Positions 11,939 to 24,600 of a stretch of 64,000 nt of DNA are shown here, piece by piece. Made by a program: the position numbers and the translations under genes. The DNA lies in NCBI GenBank assembly GCA_018398765.1, contig JAHBMJ010003412.1, positions 21,679-85,678 on the forward strand, written 5' to 3'. The stretch's first letter is position 1; every line of letters begins with the position of its first letter. Below the pieces are notes generated by a model. That model did no database searches, was not told the origin of the DNA, and worked only from the letters and a program-made list of their open reading frames with translations. The DNA is from Chromera velia (Eukaryota > Sar > Chromeraceae).

Positions 11939-13283
11939 GTGGTGTGTGTGATGATGGTGAGTCTCTTCTGAGAGCGCTTTGTGCACTGCTTTTGAGCGCT
12001 GTAACATAGGTAGGCTTGGTTGTTTTCTTCTTTTTTCATCCAAATGCATGTGGTTGAAAGAGACTGTTGCGGTCGATGTCCTGCGATGTTTTTTCTGTCC
12101 AGATGTTGGAGGAGAATGAATGGAGTCACAGAGGGAGAGCAAGAGAATGAGGAGTCAATTAACTGGGTGGCCTCCCATTCTTCTGGCAGATCGATCGATC
12201 TTCCTCTGATTGTAGAGTAGAAAAAGGATGTGCATGACGACGGGGCGAAGAGTGCCCCAAAAGCAAAAGAGACTGTGGAAGAAATGAAGAGAAGTAGATA
12301 GACGGGCCGAAGTACAGACAGACGGACGGAAAGACAGACAGACTCACGGACACACAGTAAAACGGCCGGGGAAAGTGGACAGACCAAGAGAGAGACGCAC
12401 AGGGAAAGGGATGTGGAAGCAATAGATGAAGAGAGAGTGAGAGCGAAGAGTATCATACGGTTTTCGCTTTGTGTACCTTCCCCTTTTCCACCTTCTGCTG
12501 GTTTTCTCCTGGGTTTTCTCTTTGATGAATGGCATGGAGAAAACACACACACAATGCCAAAGGCACGCAGGCAAGCAGCCAGCACAACACACTAGGTTAC
12601 AGTGTCCTTCCGTTATGCGAAAAAGAAAGGAGAAAAGCACGACCAGCCGGTGTCCTTATATCAATTTCAGTATCAATGCCGCTAGTGGCCGTTGAGTGAC
12701 AACACATGAAAGCTTCTGACCTGTATAGGTGCTCCTACAGTGAAAGAAAGAGGGACGACCCGAATGAAAAAGTAGACCCTTTTTTTTATAAGCTTGCCAG
12801 GGTATCCCTGGTTGACCTTGTCCTGTTCCAAGGTTTCTCGCAGACGTCGAAAAATGCGTTGAACGAAGAGAGTCAACAAGTCAGGGAGAGCCAATGTTTT
12901 TTTCGTCATCTTTCGTTTTTGCTCCCTCTTTTCCTGCCTTCATTCTTTGATTATTTTCTTTTGAGTCTTTTCTCCAGACTTCCGGGCCCCCGTTCATTTT
13001 TTCTTCCTTCTTCTCTTCTCCTCATCTGCCTTTCTTTGTCCCTTTCTTCCTTCCTTCCTTCCTTCCGCCTTCCTTGAAGTTCAATATCACTTCCTTCATT
13101 CATTTTTCACTCATTTGCCTATTAAATCATAGTCAACAGAGCTAGTAACAGAGTCAAATGATTCAAATATTCTACATTAATCCTAAAGAGTTTATATTTT
13201 ATATATGTAAAAACTACTAGCAGACTAGTTAGCAGATCGATGAAGAATCTGACACTGAAAGTACTACTAAAATATAATTTAGA
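11939..13283. other. Gene-free region, AT-rich at its right end
   Basis: Short frames here lack recognisable content. A pyrimidine-rich stretch with CTTCC repeats lies near 13040-13070, after which the sequence becomes AT-rich. The first few hundred bases may be the 3' untranslated region of the coiled-coil gene. Confidence 0.4.
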
Positions 13284-13688
13284 GTCACTTATTTGCCAAA
13301 AAGTGCGTTATATGAGAGGATTGAACCACTCTTAAGGGTACTGACACTAAATTGGAAAGGACTGGAAGGGGGGGCTAACTCTCCGGGAGAGGTGTTTTAT
13401 CTGGCAGAGGGTTGTTCAAATCGAAGAAAAATTGATGATCTCTGGTACCGGATTTCAGTATGCTCTAATTGGGCAGAAGCAAGAAATCTAGCAAGAAATA
13501 AACTAAGCAAACTGGTAGCGGGAAAGAAAGTGAAGCAAAGGATTCAGAGAGAAGGAATTGAGGGATTGGATACAGCCGAAATGGAAGCGAGGAAGATGCT
13601 GCTTTCGGCTTTACAAGTCGATCCGTATGAAACATGCAAAGCCGTTTGCGATCTTTATTACTCACTGTATACGCCTGCTTCTATATGA
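13284..13688 (+). pseudogene. ORF fragment without ATG in AT-rich DNA
   Basis: A frame of about 134 codons is open between TAG at 13281 and TGA at 13686. Its composition is protein-like, with few low-complexity stretches (IEPLLRVLTLNWKGLEGG, DDLWYRISVCSNWAEARNL, VDPYETCKAVCDLYYSLY), but there is no ATG before the middle of the frame. It sits just upstream of two foldback elements. It may be a decayed transposon ORF or a lone exon. I do not recognise a family. Confidence 0.3.
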
Positions 13689-13716
13689 CCGTGATCTCTT
13701 CTTCTTCTATTGCCAC

Positions 13717-13945
13717 CTAGGCGCCGCACATAAAAAAAAGGAAAAAAAAATAGGCGTCTTCAACTTTTTTTTTTTTTTAGGTCAAAAGTTAGGTTCACAT
13801 TTTGTGTGGAAAAAGAAGTTTCAGAGGTGAAAGTGTTTCTTTTCCTTTTGGAGACACTTGAAGTAAAAAAAAAAAAAAAGAAAAAAAAAAAATAGGTTTT
13901 CCCAACTTTTTTTTTTCTTTTTTTTTTTCTATGTGTGGCACCTAG
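13717..13945. repeat. Foldback element, copy 1
   Basis: The ends are inverted repeats: CTAGGCGCCGCACATA at the left and TATGTGTGGCACCTAG (with one extra C before TATG) at the right. The interior is itself palindromic, with A-rich then T-rich blocks (AAAAGGAAAAAAAAATAGG..., CCCAACTTTTTTTTT). The element is about 229 bases, has no coding capacity and ends on CTAG at both sides. Confidence 0.6.
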
Positions 13946-14116
13946 ATTGCCACCTTCAACGCGCATGCTGCTCGTAAGCTCACCAAACGTGTACTTCAAG
14001 AGATCTCGCACTTAGCTTTATCTTTAGAGTTGGGTGATTGACGATTTCTTGCATGAACATGGGCTGCTGGGAGTATGGCTCCACTCTAGTATAGCCAAAC
14101 TTTCATTCATTCATTC

Positions 14117-14385
14117 ATAGGCGCCACACATTTTAAAAAAAAAGAAAAAAAAATGGGCTTCCCCAACTTTTTTTTCTTCTTTTTTTTATTTAAAGCTAGG
14201 TCCAAAATGAGGTGCACATCCTATGTAGAAAAGTAAGTTCGAGAGTCGAAAGAGTTTGTTTTTTTTTTGGGATCGAGTACTTAAAATAAAAGAATAAAAA
14301 ACAAGAAAAAAAAAAATTAGGTGTCGATCTCCAACCTTTTTTTTTCTTTTTCTTCTCTGTGCTATAGTCTCTATGCAACGCCTAG
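14117..14385. repeat. Foldback element, copy 2
   Basis: This is a diverged second copy of the element at 13717-13945. It shares ATAGGCGCCACACAT at the left, GGGCTTCCCCAACTTTTTTTT inside, AGGTCCAAAATGAGGTGCACA against copy 1 AGGTCAAAAGTTAGGTTCACA, and a degenerate right end near CAACGCCTAG. The two copies lie in the same orientation about 170 bases apart. Confidence 0.55.
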
Positions 14386-16525
14386 ATTTAGAGTATGCTA
14401 GAGAGTATGGAAAACTATCTACCATAAAAGCAAGTTTTGAAAGTATTTTAAAATTTATTATAATTCATATTTATCGTAGCCAAAAAAATTATAAAAAATA
14501 ATATGTACCCTATAAGTAAGTGATAAGTGATAAGTAATTCATTGGTGCTCTTAAGCACTGTCGCCATTTTGTCTTGTAGACGTACCCTATACTAATATAT
14601 ATGAGAGAGATATAATTTATCATGAACTAGGTTATGAAGCTATGAAGATTTAATTGTAATTGTTGCTAGAATTGTTGAGTTGTGCCGCAACTTGTGAGGA
14701 ATGTGTTTTAAGTTAGAGCTCCATGCACTTAGCCATACACCCATGATGCCCCATCTTATAAACGATATATAAGTTTTTTGGGAGACCTTCACATAGCAGC
14801 TACCATAGCAGGAAGGCTCTAGGGAAGGCTCAGCATAGAACTAACCAATTAAAAATAATGTATCTAGTCATTTATCTACGTAGTACTACTATGCAGCCTA
14901 GCTAGTGTCCAGCAATAATAGCTAAACTACATTTAACTAAACCCAAGACTAAACGTACTGATGACGATCTTAAGTTTCCTTCAAAGTTTACTGGAAAGTT
15001 TGTCACGTACATCTTCATGAGATGATACGTTTTTTACCGCTTTTAAATCAATTACGTCTACCATCTCATCTTTGGCAGACGAATATTTCTATAATATTTC
15101 TTAATTCTTATAAGTTTTCAGGTGATCGACTCCTTGATTCAAGTTAGTTTCCTTTGTATTCAAAGTCATCGAAATCAAACTAGAAATCAAGCATTGACCC
15201 CATGGTTGCAGTTACGCTAGTCTGTAGCATGCAGTTAGGAGAGAAAGAAGAATCAATGCACATTGTACGTATATGCAACCTACTGGAAAGCACTATCAAT
15301 TGCTGATCTTTGTAGAAAGGAGATTTCTATCGATAAGAATATCCCAAAGCCTTCAGAATCCATCTAATTCCTCAGAAATATGCATGTCAGTGAACGTTTG
15401 ATCAAACCCGTGTTATGTTGAGCTTTATAGTAAAATTAATTTAATGGGAAAAATGATCCCTACGATAATCCTAGAAGTATTAGAAAGATAAATTGATTAT
15501 GTGGATTGGTTTAGTAATAGAATCTGAAAGAAGGGAAGAAAAAATAATAAAAAACTTAGTTAATATTCAGTCTGAAGTGATACACTGAAGCCAATTTTGA
15601 TGAAGTGACAGATCCAGGGGGTGAGTGTGTCACTAAAGTGATACACTTAGGTACTCACTGTGTCAGTGTGTCATTATGTCACTAAACTAACTTACTTGGG
15701 GTACGAGTATATCAGCGAGCCAACATACACAACGCATGCAAAACAAACAACGATGTGCATCATTTATTTTGTATCGTAACTCATCAAATGTTGAAATCCG
15801 ATGGAATGATCGATCCACTCTTTCACTAGCTCTTTCATCTCAATCATACAATCGAATCGACTCACATCTAAATCGGAACACTCCTGAACATACTTGAACA
15901 CTGATCGACTCCAGCTCTGAATACCTGTACACACATTCATCCACTGGCAGTAGACAACCTTCAGTCCTTCCAGTCTCTTGAGAGTGATCGTACCTAAGCA
16001 GACCTCTAGCTTCCAGTTTCCACTCCTGCCTGGTCACCTACGAGTTACTACGAGTAGTCCACGAACCCATCACGAACCCTCAAGCGATGAGAGGTGAGTG
16101 CCTTGAATCGCGGCCCTTGATTGAGCCTCATGACTCGACCTCGAGGGGTCTAGCTCAGTCTGGTCGAACTGAAAACTTGTTCTGATCATGCTTCCCATCT
16201 CCGTCTCCTACTGCCAGGCCGGCCGGATTCGAACCAAACGACGATCTCTTACGCACAGCTCCAGTGAAACGCTTCTCCATCCTGTTGGCAAGCCATCAAG
16301 TCAGCGGTTCGCAGCGCTTTCGAGCACAAATATACCTTCGTAGACAGCTTGAGACACGCTAAATTGGGTGCATGTGCGAAAATGTCCTCATCCAGGCAAG
16401 TGTCCAGTGAGGTGCGAAAGCACGTCTTCATCGCGACATGCGAGAATGATTGGACCACAGGGGCTTCCCAAGACCAGTAATCTCGCCGTTTCCTGCACGA
16501 CGACATATGTAGGCACGTCGAGCGC
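14386..16525. other. AT-rich region without recognisable genes
   Basis: This stretch is AT-rich to about 15.8 kb and then turns GC-balanced near 16.0 kb. Short iterated phrases such as GATACACTGAAG, AGTGATACACTTAGG and CACTGTGTCAGTGTGTC occur near 15580-15690. No coding or RNA gene is supported. Confidence 0.4.
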
Positions 16526-17838
16526 ATGAGGGTCGACCAAGAGGCGAAGTTATCGTCTGCACGAACCTTGTTGGAGACGGACCTTTGGCCTGTACTCAGA
16601 GACGCGACCCAAGGATTGAATCCTGCATACATATTGACTGGCTCGCATGCTCGAGATGCTGCCATTACCGGCCTAGGCTTTTGTGACGCTGTGTCCGATC
16701 TAGACGTCCAGCTGGTTCTTGACTGTGGTTCGGAGACGGACCTCACACGCGAAGAGGGGGGCGGATTGAGAAGGAAGTTGACCGAGGCGTGCGAGGCAGC
16801 CGTTCCGGGTGTGCAGGTACAGCAGGGGCGCTACTGTCTGACTTTCTCAGGTCTTAAAGGGCAAGGTGCCCGTGTGAACCTGGGGCCGTATCACTACTCT
16901 GCAGACTTTGAAGAAATCGATGTGACCCCCGTCGTGAAGAGGGGGGACCAGTTGTTCGTTTTCAACTCCGAGGCAGAGTGCTGGGAAGAGACCTTCTCGG
17001 TGTCGCAAAGAATCGAGAGCGCTCGAGCGAAGTGTCCATTTTTCTCCGATCTCGTTGCCCTTGTCAAGGCGTGGGCAGGTCGATGAGAGCCTTGTCTTGA
17101 GGGCTTGAAAGGGCAGAAGAAAAGACCACTCAGCGGCATTGTTATCGAAATCTGCCTTGCCGACTGGATTGCCCAGTCGGCGCTGAGTCAGAGAAGCAGA
17201 ACCGCAGAAAAGGTTGGAAGTCAGACCCAGCCTCATAATTTAGCAGAGCGGTCAACCGACCTGCAGCCCTCATTGGGTGTGGGAGGCCTCGATAGTGAGC
17301 CGTTTGAAAGCCTCCCGATCGCACTTATCGCTGCGTTCGATGCCATCCTGAAGCGTGCCACGATGACCGAGCTTCACCTGGGTGGAGTCGGTGACTCAAT
17401 GCACCAAGGGGCCCGCCTGCAGTCAACAGTCGCCTCCTCGCGAGTCCCGACGCGTGCGAATACGTTGAGGAGAGTGCGAGGGAAGCGAGGGACACTCTGT
17501 TCGTGGCCCTGAAGGCCGAGGCAGAGGGGAACGATGTTCTGAAGCTTCAGCTCCTGTCTGACATTTTCGGATTGGACGTCACTGATTCTCAAGAGTTCAG
17601 TCCGTACGGCATCAAGGTGCCTGCACCCGAGTCGACTCTCGAAAAGAAAGTCTCTCTGCCGTTCTTTTCAGTTGGCACTGACGCCAGCCTCATTCAGCGA
17701 AATCTCAAGTGGGTGACGGCCCAGGGTGTGAAAGCCTACGAGCAGAACAGCCGGTGCGAAATTTGGCTTCCCGCTTCATCCGAGACGGGAAGCGTTGTTG
17801 GAAGCACAGCGGCAAGTACACAGGACATTTTTTCGTAA
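16526..17838 (+). pseudogene. OAS/cGAS-like nucleotidyltransferase, interrupted
   Basis: The frame from ATG 16526 has the hallmarks of the nucleotidyltransferase superfamily: TGSHARDAAITGLG followed by SDLDVQLVL (GS motif and two metal-binding Asp), then EEIDVTPVV, which fits the third Asp strand FDVLPA of oligoadenylate synthases. LVALVKAWAG and PLSGIVIEICLADW match the helices after the active site (LIRLVKHW and YALELLTVYAW type). A TGA at 17084-17086 interrupts the frame between these two helices, and the same frame then continues. Near 17392-17400 the homologous sequence shifts to another frame (NAPRGPPAVNSRLLA, KLQLLSDIFGLDVT), which ends at TAA 17836-17838. With no plausible introns, I call it a decaying gene; short introns, sequencing error or stop readthrough are alternatives. 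It is a GC-rich island in AT-rich DNA. Confidence 0.6.
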
Positions 17839-18642
17839 TAAACAAATGAAAGACACCGTGGTGACGATCTTTGTTCCAACAGTTTATAATTGTAACGCGC
17901 CATCATCATTTTTATTCAAATTAAGCTAGCTAGCAGCGGTGTAGTAGCTGCTATAGTAGCTGGAGACTTTTATCAAACGTCAAGCATAGAAAACTTTGAA
18001 GTGCTACTATTTTTTATTATATCATGCTATGTTGTTTCAAGCATAGTGTGTTTTCGTAGTTACTTCTATTTTGACATATTTTAACTACTAAATCGATAGT
18101 TAAAGTATGTTCCTATTGTATGTCAGTTCCAAAAGGTAACTTTAAAAGTTATGAAATGTATTTATGGTATGTATTTATTTTAAACCTAGCTAACTAGTAG
18201 TTTTAAACTTGAGTTTACAATTTAGAAATAATAGAAGATAAACTTTTAAAAACAGTTTAAATTATTGAATTTATTGAAAAAAAAAAATTTAACATAGGAT
18301 TCATATGATGATAGAAAGATCATGTTTTCTTTTAAAAACTTCTAAAAAAAGTTAGAATGACAAGTGCTTTCCAAATTGAATTCAATCTTAGTGATGAGTA
18401 AACTCAGAATATGAAGTTGCACAAGTGGACGCTGCTGCCAGAAAACACGTGTATAGCTGCACAGAAAGAAAGACAGAGCATGCAGATAAGAGACATTCAG
18501 TCTGCAAAAGATAAATGTGCATGCATTCTGACACTGCGCAGCTTAGTCCAGCTGTTCTCCGGACTTCATCAGCAAGTTGACAATCCTGATTCAAAGACTC
18601 TGCAAGACAGTCACTAGACGGATCGGAGAAAAAAAAACCAAC
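17839..18642. other. AT-rich region downstream of receptor B
   Basis: From 17839 to about 18400 the sequence is AT-rich with no gene. The last part before 18642 may hold the 3' untranslated region of receptor B. Confidence 0.4.
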
Positions 18643-21600
18643 TTATGTCTGAAACAGATAGAAACAGGGACATCCAGGTTGACCAAAAAGAGTGTACTAA
18701 CAAGCGCTTTCTCCTTACCTGAAGGAGCTGTGAAGGATGAAGATGCAACAATAGCTCCACTCCCTTCTTGAACTCCTCCAGCAGTATCCCCTCATGAGCC
18801 AACGCCCCCTGAATCGACGGAGTATCGAAAAATGTACGACCAACCGCTGTCATCCTCCCAAAGCACCGCCTCTCCTTTTCAGTTGCACTCCCCCGCAACC
18901 ATCCCTCTAGAGAAGAACAGGACCGCCCGCCTACCTGTCGGGTTGCTGCATCATGAGAATAGACGATGAGTCGTTCAGTCAGGACGCCGTCTGCCGTCTC
19001 TGCATCCTCCTCTGTCCACTGCCTCTGACTGACGATCCGATCCTCTCCATCACTCTTACAATCAAACGAATCTCCACACCTGTTCCCACGATCACTTTGC
19101 ACTGACACTCTCTTCCCATACCGATCCCTGCGCTGTCGCACCAGATCCCCCCGCCCCGGCTGACTCTCCTCTCTGAGAGGACTCTGTAACAGTCTCTGTT
19201 CGCCTTTGTCCTCCGCACTTTGGGGCTTCTTGTGACGCTTCTCGTTTGTTTCTCTCTCAGCCTGATGAGGGTTGGGTGGAACGACGGCAGGAGTTGCGGA
19301 CGTTTCCCGAACCTCATCGACCTCTTTGCCTCTCCCATGCCCGGGCAGAGATGGGGCATCACTTGATGCTGCGTTCGCTGCAGCCTCTGCAACCTCAATC
19401 TCATTTGCAGGCAAGCAAGCGAGGGCATGGGTGGCTTCTGCTGAGGCCATTCTTCTTTCCGCAAAGTCGAGCAGAGAGGGATGGTCGGAGAGGGGAAGGC
19501 CCTCGAGCGAGAGAGAGTCATGCTCAGACTCGAAAGATTCCCCCTGAGGTTCTCTCTGTCTCCCCGTCCCCGCTCGCTCTTCAACGACTGCAATACGAAG
19601 AGACGGAGAGCGTTTGTCGGAAATGGGAATCTGCTTTTCCTTTCCAGCCCCTCCTGTTACCACGGATGGAGGAGCTGAAGAAGGTGACACGCCGCTGGCA
19701 ACGCTGTGCTCGTCCCCGGCAGGCGCTTCCTGAAGGCGCGCTCGGAGAGGGATTCGGGGACTCCAGCAAAGCCGGTCACCTTCACCAGAGATCATGGGAG
19801 GGGCAGCTCCAGGGTGGGGAACTCTGAGCAGCTCTCTGACAATCGCACAATGTTCTGCCATCTCCTCACAGGAGCTTGCGATAAAACGCTTGTTGCTGTC
19901 TTCCTTAGCCCGCCCCAGATTCATGGAGGCGTCAGAGAGGACACCTAGACGAAAACAGAAGCTGAGGAGGAAAGGAGGATGACGAAGATCGTGCGCAGAA
20001 GCCCGCACATGCCCTTCCAGATGCCCGGACCACTTCTGATCAAAGTTTCCCGGCACTGTTCCCCTGATGACTCCCCGTCTCTCCCTCTCTGAGTTCAATT
20101 TCATATGGACAACCTCCAAGTCCTCATCGATGTCGCGGAGGCAGCGCTCGAAGGCCCGACGTTCGGACGGAGACAAAGTGAGAGACAGCTCGAAAACCCG
20201 TGATAAGTTTTCCTCCGGGGCTTCCAGAGACGCTCCCGGCAAGGTCGATGAAATGGATTGCCGGGTTCTTCGAGATACTTCTGCGACGTGTCCTTTGTCC
20301 TTCTTCATTTTCTGTTGACCCCTCTCACGCAAGACTCTGACGGGCACTAGAGAGTGACCCCCCTCTTGCAGACGCACATGCAGGCTCTTTAACTGCCCAC
20401 TGCACCTGCAGCAATGACTGTCCGCTTTTCTCTTACAACAAGACCTTCCATTGGTTTTCTTCTGGCAACAGAGCAGACGAGAAAGAAAGCGTCCAAGAGG
20501 GATGCGCTCAAGACACGGTGACCGTTGTCTCTCCGTCTTCTCGCGCTGGACGCAACTGCAGCGCCGAATATGTTTGACAAGAAACTGCCACAATTTCTCC
20601 GCGATGCGCTTCCACCACTCCTTCTCTGCTTTTGGCAGGCAGGTCCACACAACTTCCTCCTCCTCCTTCTTCTTCTTTCTGGTTGACAGGCGGTCAGAGA
20701 CGATGAAGAGGAGGCTTCTGACAACGAACGCGGCAATGGAAGAGAGCAGGAGGTAGACAAGAGCTACTCGAACAGCGAGACTGATGGTCCTATCCGACAC
20801 AGCCTGCATACAAAAAGAATACCAATGCATATGAACAAGACAACCAAAATGAATCAGGGAGAGACAACGCAGCCAATCGATCACGCTTTTGAGAATTTGA
20901 CAAATCAAGGCGAAGCAAAACGGAAATCGACAAAGTAACAAATACTTGCATCACCCGCGCACAGCATTTACAGACCTTCAAGACAAGCACGCCCCCAAGC
21001 CAGACAGTGAGCGAGAACGTCTCCAACCAGTTGAGGTCTGCAGACCTGTACGGCTGGAGAATCGCCTGGAGGCCGAAGAACAAGACTGCGTGGAAGGTGA
21101 GAATGGTATACCGGGCTGATGTGCTCGGTGCAAGGAGGCATATGGGGATACTCAGTCGGCGCGCGAAGATGACCAACTCCCAGAAGAGGAACTTATCACC
21201 GTAACCTCCGAGCAGCAGACTGAATTGCCGCCGGAACGAAGCAAGATGCATACGCTCACTGTTCTGCATCAGTGCCTTGTGGGTTGCCGGAAGACTTTCT
21301 TCGCCTTCTGCCTCTGCCCGTATGTCCCCTTCTCTTTCTGTCGCTCTCTTTTTCTTCCATGCTTGCTTCCTATCCGCAGGCCCCCCCTCTCCACTTTTCG
21401 CCTCACCGACACGGACACTGTTCAAGAGCATGAAGCAACAAATCAGAAGAGGGACCCCGAACACCCCCCCAAACAAGACAGCTAGAGACACACCCCACCA
21501 ACGGGAGTAGGGGTCATCGGATGACCGTAGAGGCCAGTGACAAGTGATTGAGGGAAAAGAGTGGAGACGGCGCTCTCTGATTGAGGGGTGGAGAGGCTCG

Positions 21601-24600
21601 CACCTCAGAGATGCGAGGGGGGCCTCCACCAGGGACGAAGCCCAAAGAAAAATCGTCGCGAGGATCACGGGAGTCATGTCCTCATGGAGAGACATCAAAC
21701 GGACCCACAAGCCCGTCTCTCGATCGAAGGTACGGCGGAAGAGCCCCAAACTCCGTCTGTTATAAGCAAGCCGCATTTTAAAGCGCTCGCACACCTGAGC
21801 GAAGCTCTTGGAGGAAGAGCAAGGAAGCGGTTGTGTTGACTGCTGCTCCACAAAGAAACGGTTGGCATGCCTGTCGTCATCAACCGTATCGCTACCCTCG
21901 TTTACTTGGTCTGTATCCCTCAACCCAGTTAGAGCACCAGCAGCGCCCTCTTCAGCAGCAACAGCGGCAGCTGCGACAGTCCCTGTGTTCGCAGGTGCGG
22001 GTGGAGGAGAGCAACTAGGATCCGGATTTTCTCTTTCATTTGGTGCCTCTCCCTCCCTTTTCGTTTCTGCACCTCTGCAGTAGCTGGACAGAACAATCAC
22101 GAGACCGACGGTGCCAATCAAGCATATCGCACCCAGTGGGACCAAGAGAGAAAGCAACTCCCGACCTGCTAGATGCTCCTCTCTTGCTGTCCATGGGAAG
22201 AGATCAAAAACGCACTTCATGCTGAACACTTCCCCGACAGTCGGCAGTTTTCTGAGAAAGTCCAACAGGTCCTCGGCCGCCTTTGCCAAAAACATCGATG
22301 CATTGGACTCCCAACTCTGGGACTCACGTCTCTCTCTTACCCCCCAATCCTCAAGTTCCTCCCGAAAGACTATGAACGCAGGGCGGGCCAGATCTGCAAG
22401 GAAGCCGAGAGCTGTAACAAAGACAGTCAGGATCTTCACAGCAACCGCGTGTTCCGGAACGTCCATCTTCGGGTTATCCTTGGTGACCATCGATGTGTGG
22501 GCGAGAACCAAGACAACGAAGGCCAAGAAGAGGCCGATCGCAGTCAGCACCCTCACAACAGACGGAGAGCATTCATGGCAACGCACATCTGTTCCCCTCC
22601 TCAACAAGTGTCGTTCCCTCTTGCACTCACTGCAGAGAGGCTGCAGACACATGCAGAAAGCAAATCGACAAGAAGACTCAATTTTCGTAATATTGTCAGG
22701 AAGCTACATGACGTAATTAGAATACATGGACGGCAGCGACGTGGTGCAAAAAGTTCCGGCGAATATGACTCAGCGACAGGGGCACAAAGACAAGGACGCT
22801 TGTCGCTACCTTGCGAACAGGCAGAAGAGGAAGTCAGCACGGCACAAACGACGTAGCAATCTGTGTCCCCTTCATTCATTTGAAAGCTTTGATATCGATC
22901 ATGTGCATGGATCCATGCATTCATCATTCACTTACCCCGACGTGTCCCTCCTCACATAAGGTTCCCGCGTTCTCCCCTTGGAAGTAAATTTGGAGGCCAC
23001 TGAGGTCTGCTTGCCCAGGTTCAACAGACAAGCAAGTTTCCGCAAACGGGCAAGGCACAATCACGGCACGGGGCCAGCGCTGGACGAGGGAGAAGTTCTT
23101 GTGGGGAACAGGTCTGGGGTGCGCCATCAGTTGTTTGAGCATCTGCTGGTGCACGTCTTCTGACTGTGCCTCCAAAAGACGCAACGGGGAGAGAGGCTGC
23201 GAATCCCTGCCGCACGAAATGAGAGTGTCACTTCGGAGGGTTCCACAGTCTCCCTCTCGACCTGTGAGAGCTTTCGGGAGGCGGCTCTGTCTGAGGACTT
23301 CCGACACTTGTGAAGGCGTCAGCTGAATGCCGCTGCAGAAGGAGTGCAAAGGACACGGCTCGCATGTACCTGAGGTGAAGAGATTTATCGGATCATTGTG
23401 GGAGATGATTTCGGGAAGGGAAACGATTAACTCTCCTTCTGAAGTCTTCGTGTCGGGAGGAGAGAAGTAGAACTTCTCGGTGCATATGCACTGGGAGGGA
23501 TGTGTCGCTCCTCCTGTGGTGTTGCTGTTTGGGATGCACTGTCTGCAAATGGAAGAGTTTGAGAAGGAGGGATCCCCGTAGAAACCCTCTTTGCAAAGAC
23601 ACTTGGAGGAATCGGTGCTGCCCCGCTTGCTGTGACTGTTTCGGTCACACGGGAGACACACAAAACCATCGGCCAGAGGACTGTGGTAATAGTCTTCCCT
23701 GCACAAACGAGCATGAAGGATGGTGGAACATCAAACAACATGGGGACGATGATAGTGATTTCTCTGCCTCAGTCAATGGAGGTGAGTGGGACTCTGAAAG
23801 ACAGCCTTGGCATAGACCGCCCAAAAAAACATCATCTGGTAGATTCACTGACTGACCGACTGACTGCCAAAATGAGAGGCAAACAGACAAAGCGACTCAA
23901 TTTGCCTGACCGACTGACAGACTGATTGACTGACCGACAAAAGAATGACTGACAAGCCGACCGACAGACTGACAGACTGCTACACTGATTGACTGGCTGA
24001 CTGACTCGCACAGACAGGGAGAGTCTGGGGTGTCTCTCTCGGAGTTCGAGGGGCACTCATCCGCAGTGACAACCATGATGCAGCTCCCTTTGTTTCCCGA
24101 GCGATCCGTTCCCTCCGCCCGCACTTGCACAGCGTCCCCCGACTCGAAGAGCTGCTTCGAGTCCGACCTGTTCAGGTGGCTGTAGGAGAGGCCGACGTTG
24201 ATTGGGCCGTCTGGGAGGGCATCCACGTTGTCGCGGATCTCCGTTGGGGGGGGGAAGGTGAGGGGAGGCATTTGCCTGCTCACCTTCAGTGTCAGAGGGG
24301 GGGAGCAGGTGAGTATTGGGGACTCCGTATCTGCAGTCACAAACACAGAGGCGGGGCGGAGAATGGTGAAGTAAGTGGAAGTGAAGTTTCTTCCACTACA
24401 CACGGAGGGACGGCCCAGAAAGTGAGTAAAGACACCTTCCACTTTATTGCCAGACATGGCGGTCCCTTTGGTCCTGTTTCAGATAGACTGGCTGACAGAC
24501 AGACGTGCAAACAGAAAAAAAGAAAGGAACTGCTGTACTTTCATCAGAGAGAACCACATTGTGGAGAGAAGTCCTTTTTGATGACACGAAGTATCGGCCC

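Noticed and set aside
16145-16235. tRNA-like control elements: TAGCTCAGTCTGG on the plus strand and GGTTCGAATCC on the minus strand
   Set aside because: The two boxes are on opposite strands, and no cloverleaf with acceptor, anticodon and T stems can be drawn on either strand.
23832-24056. Serine- and valine-rich minus-strand frames (SVSQSVGRLV)
   Set aside because: They come from a GTCAGT/GTCGGT-rich intron directly after the receptor B HYR donor.
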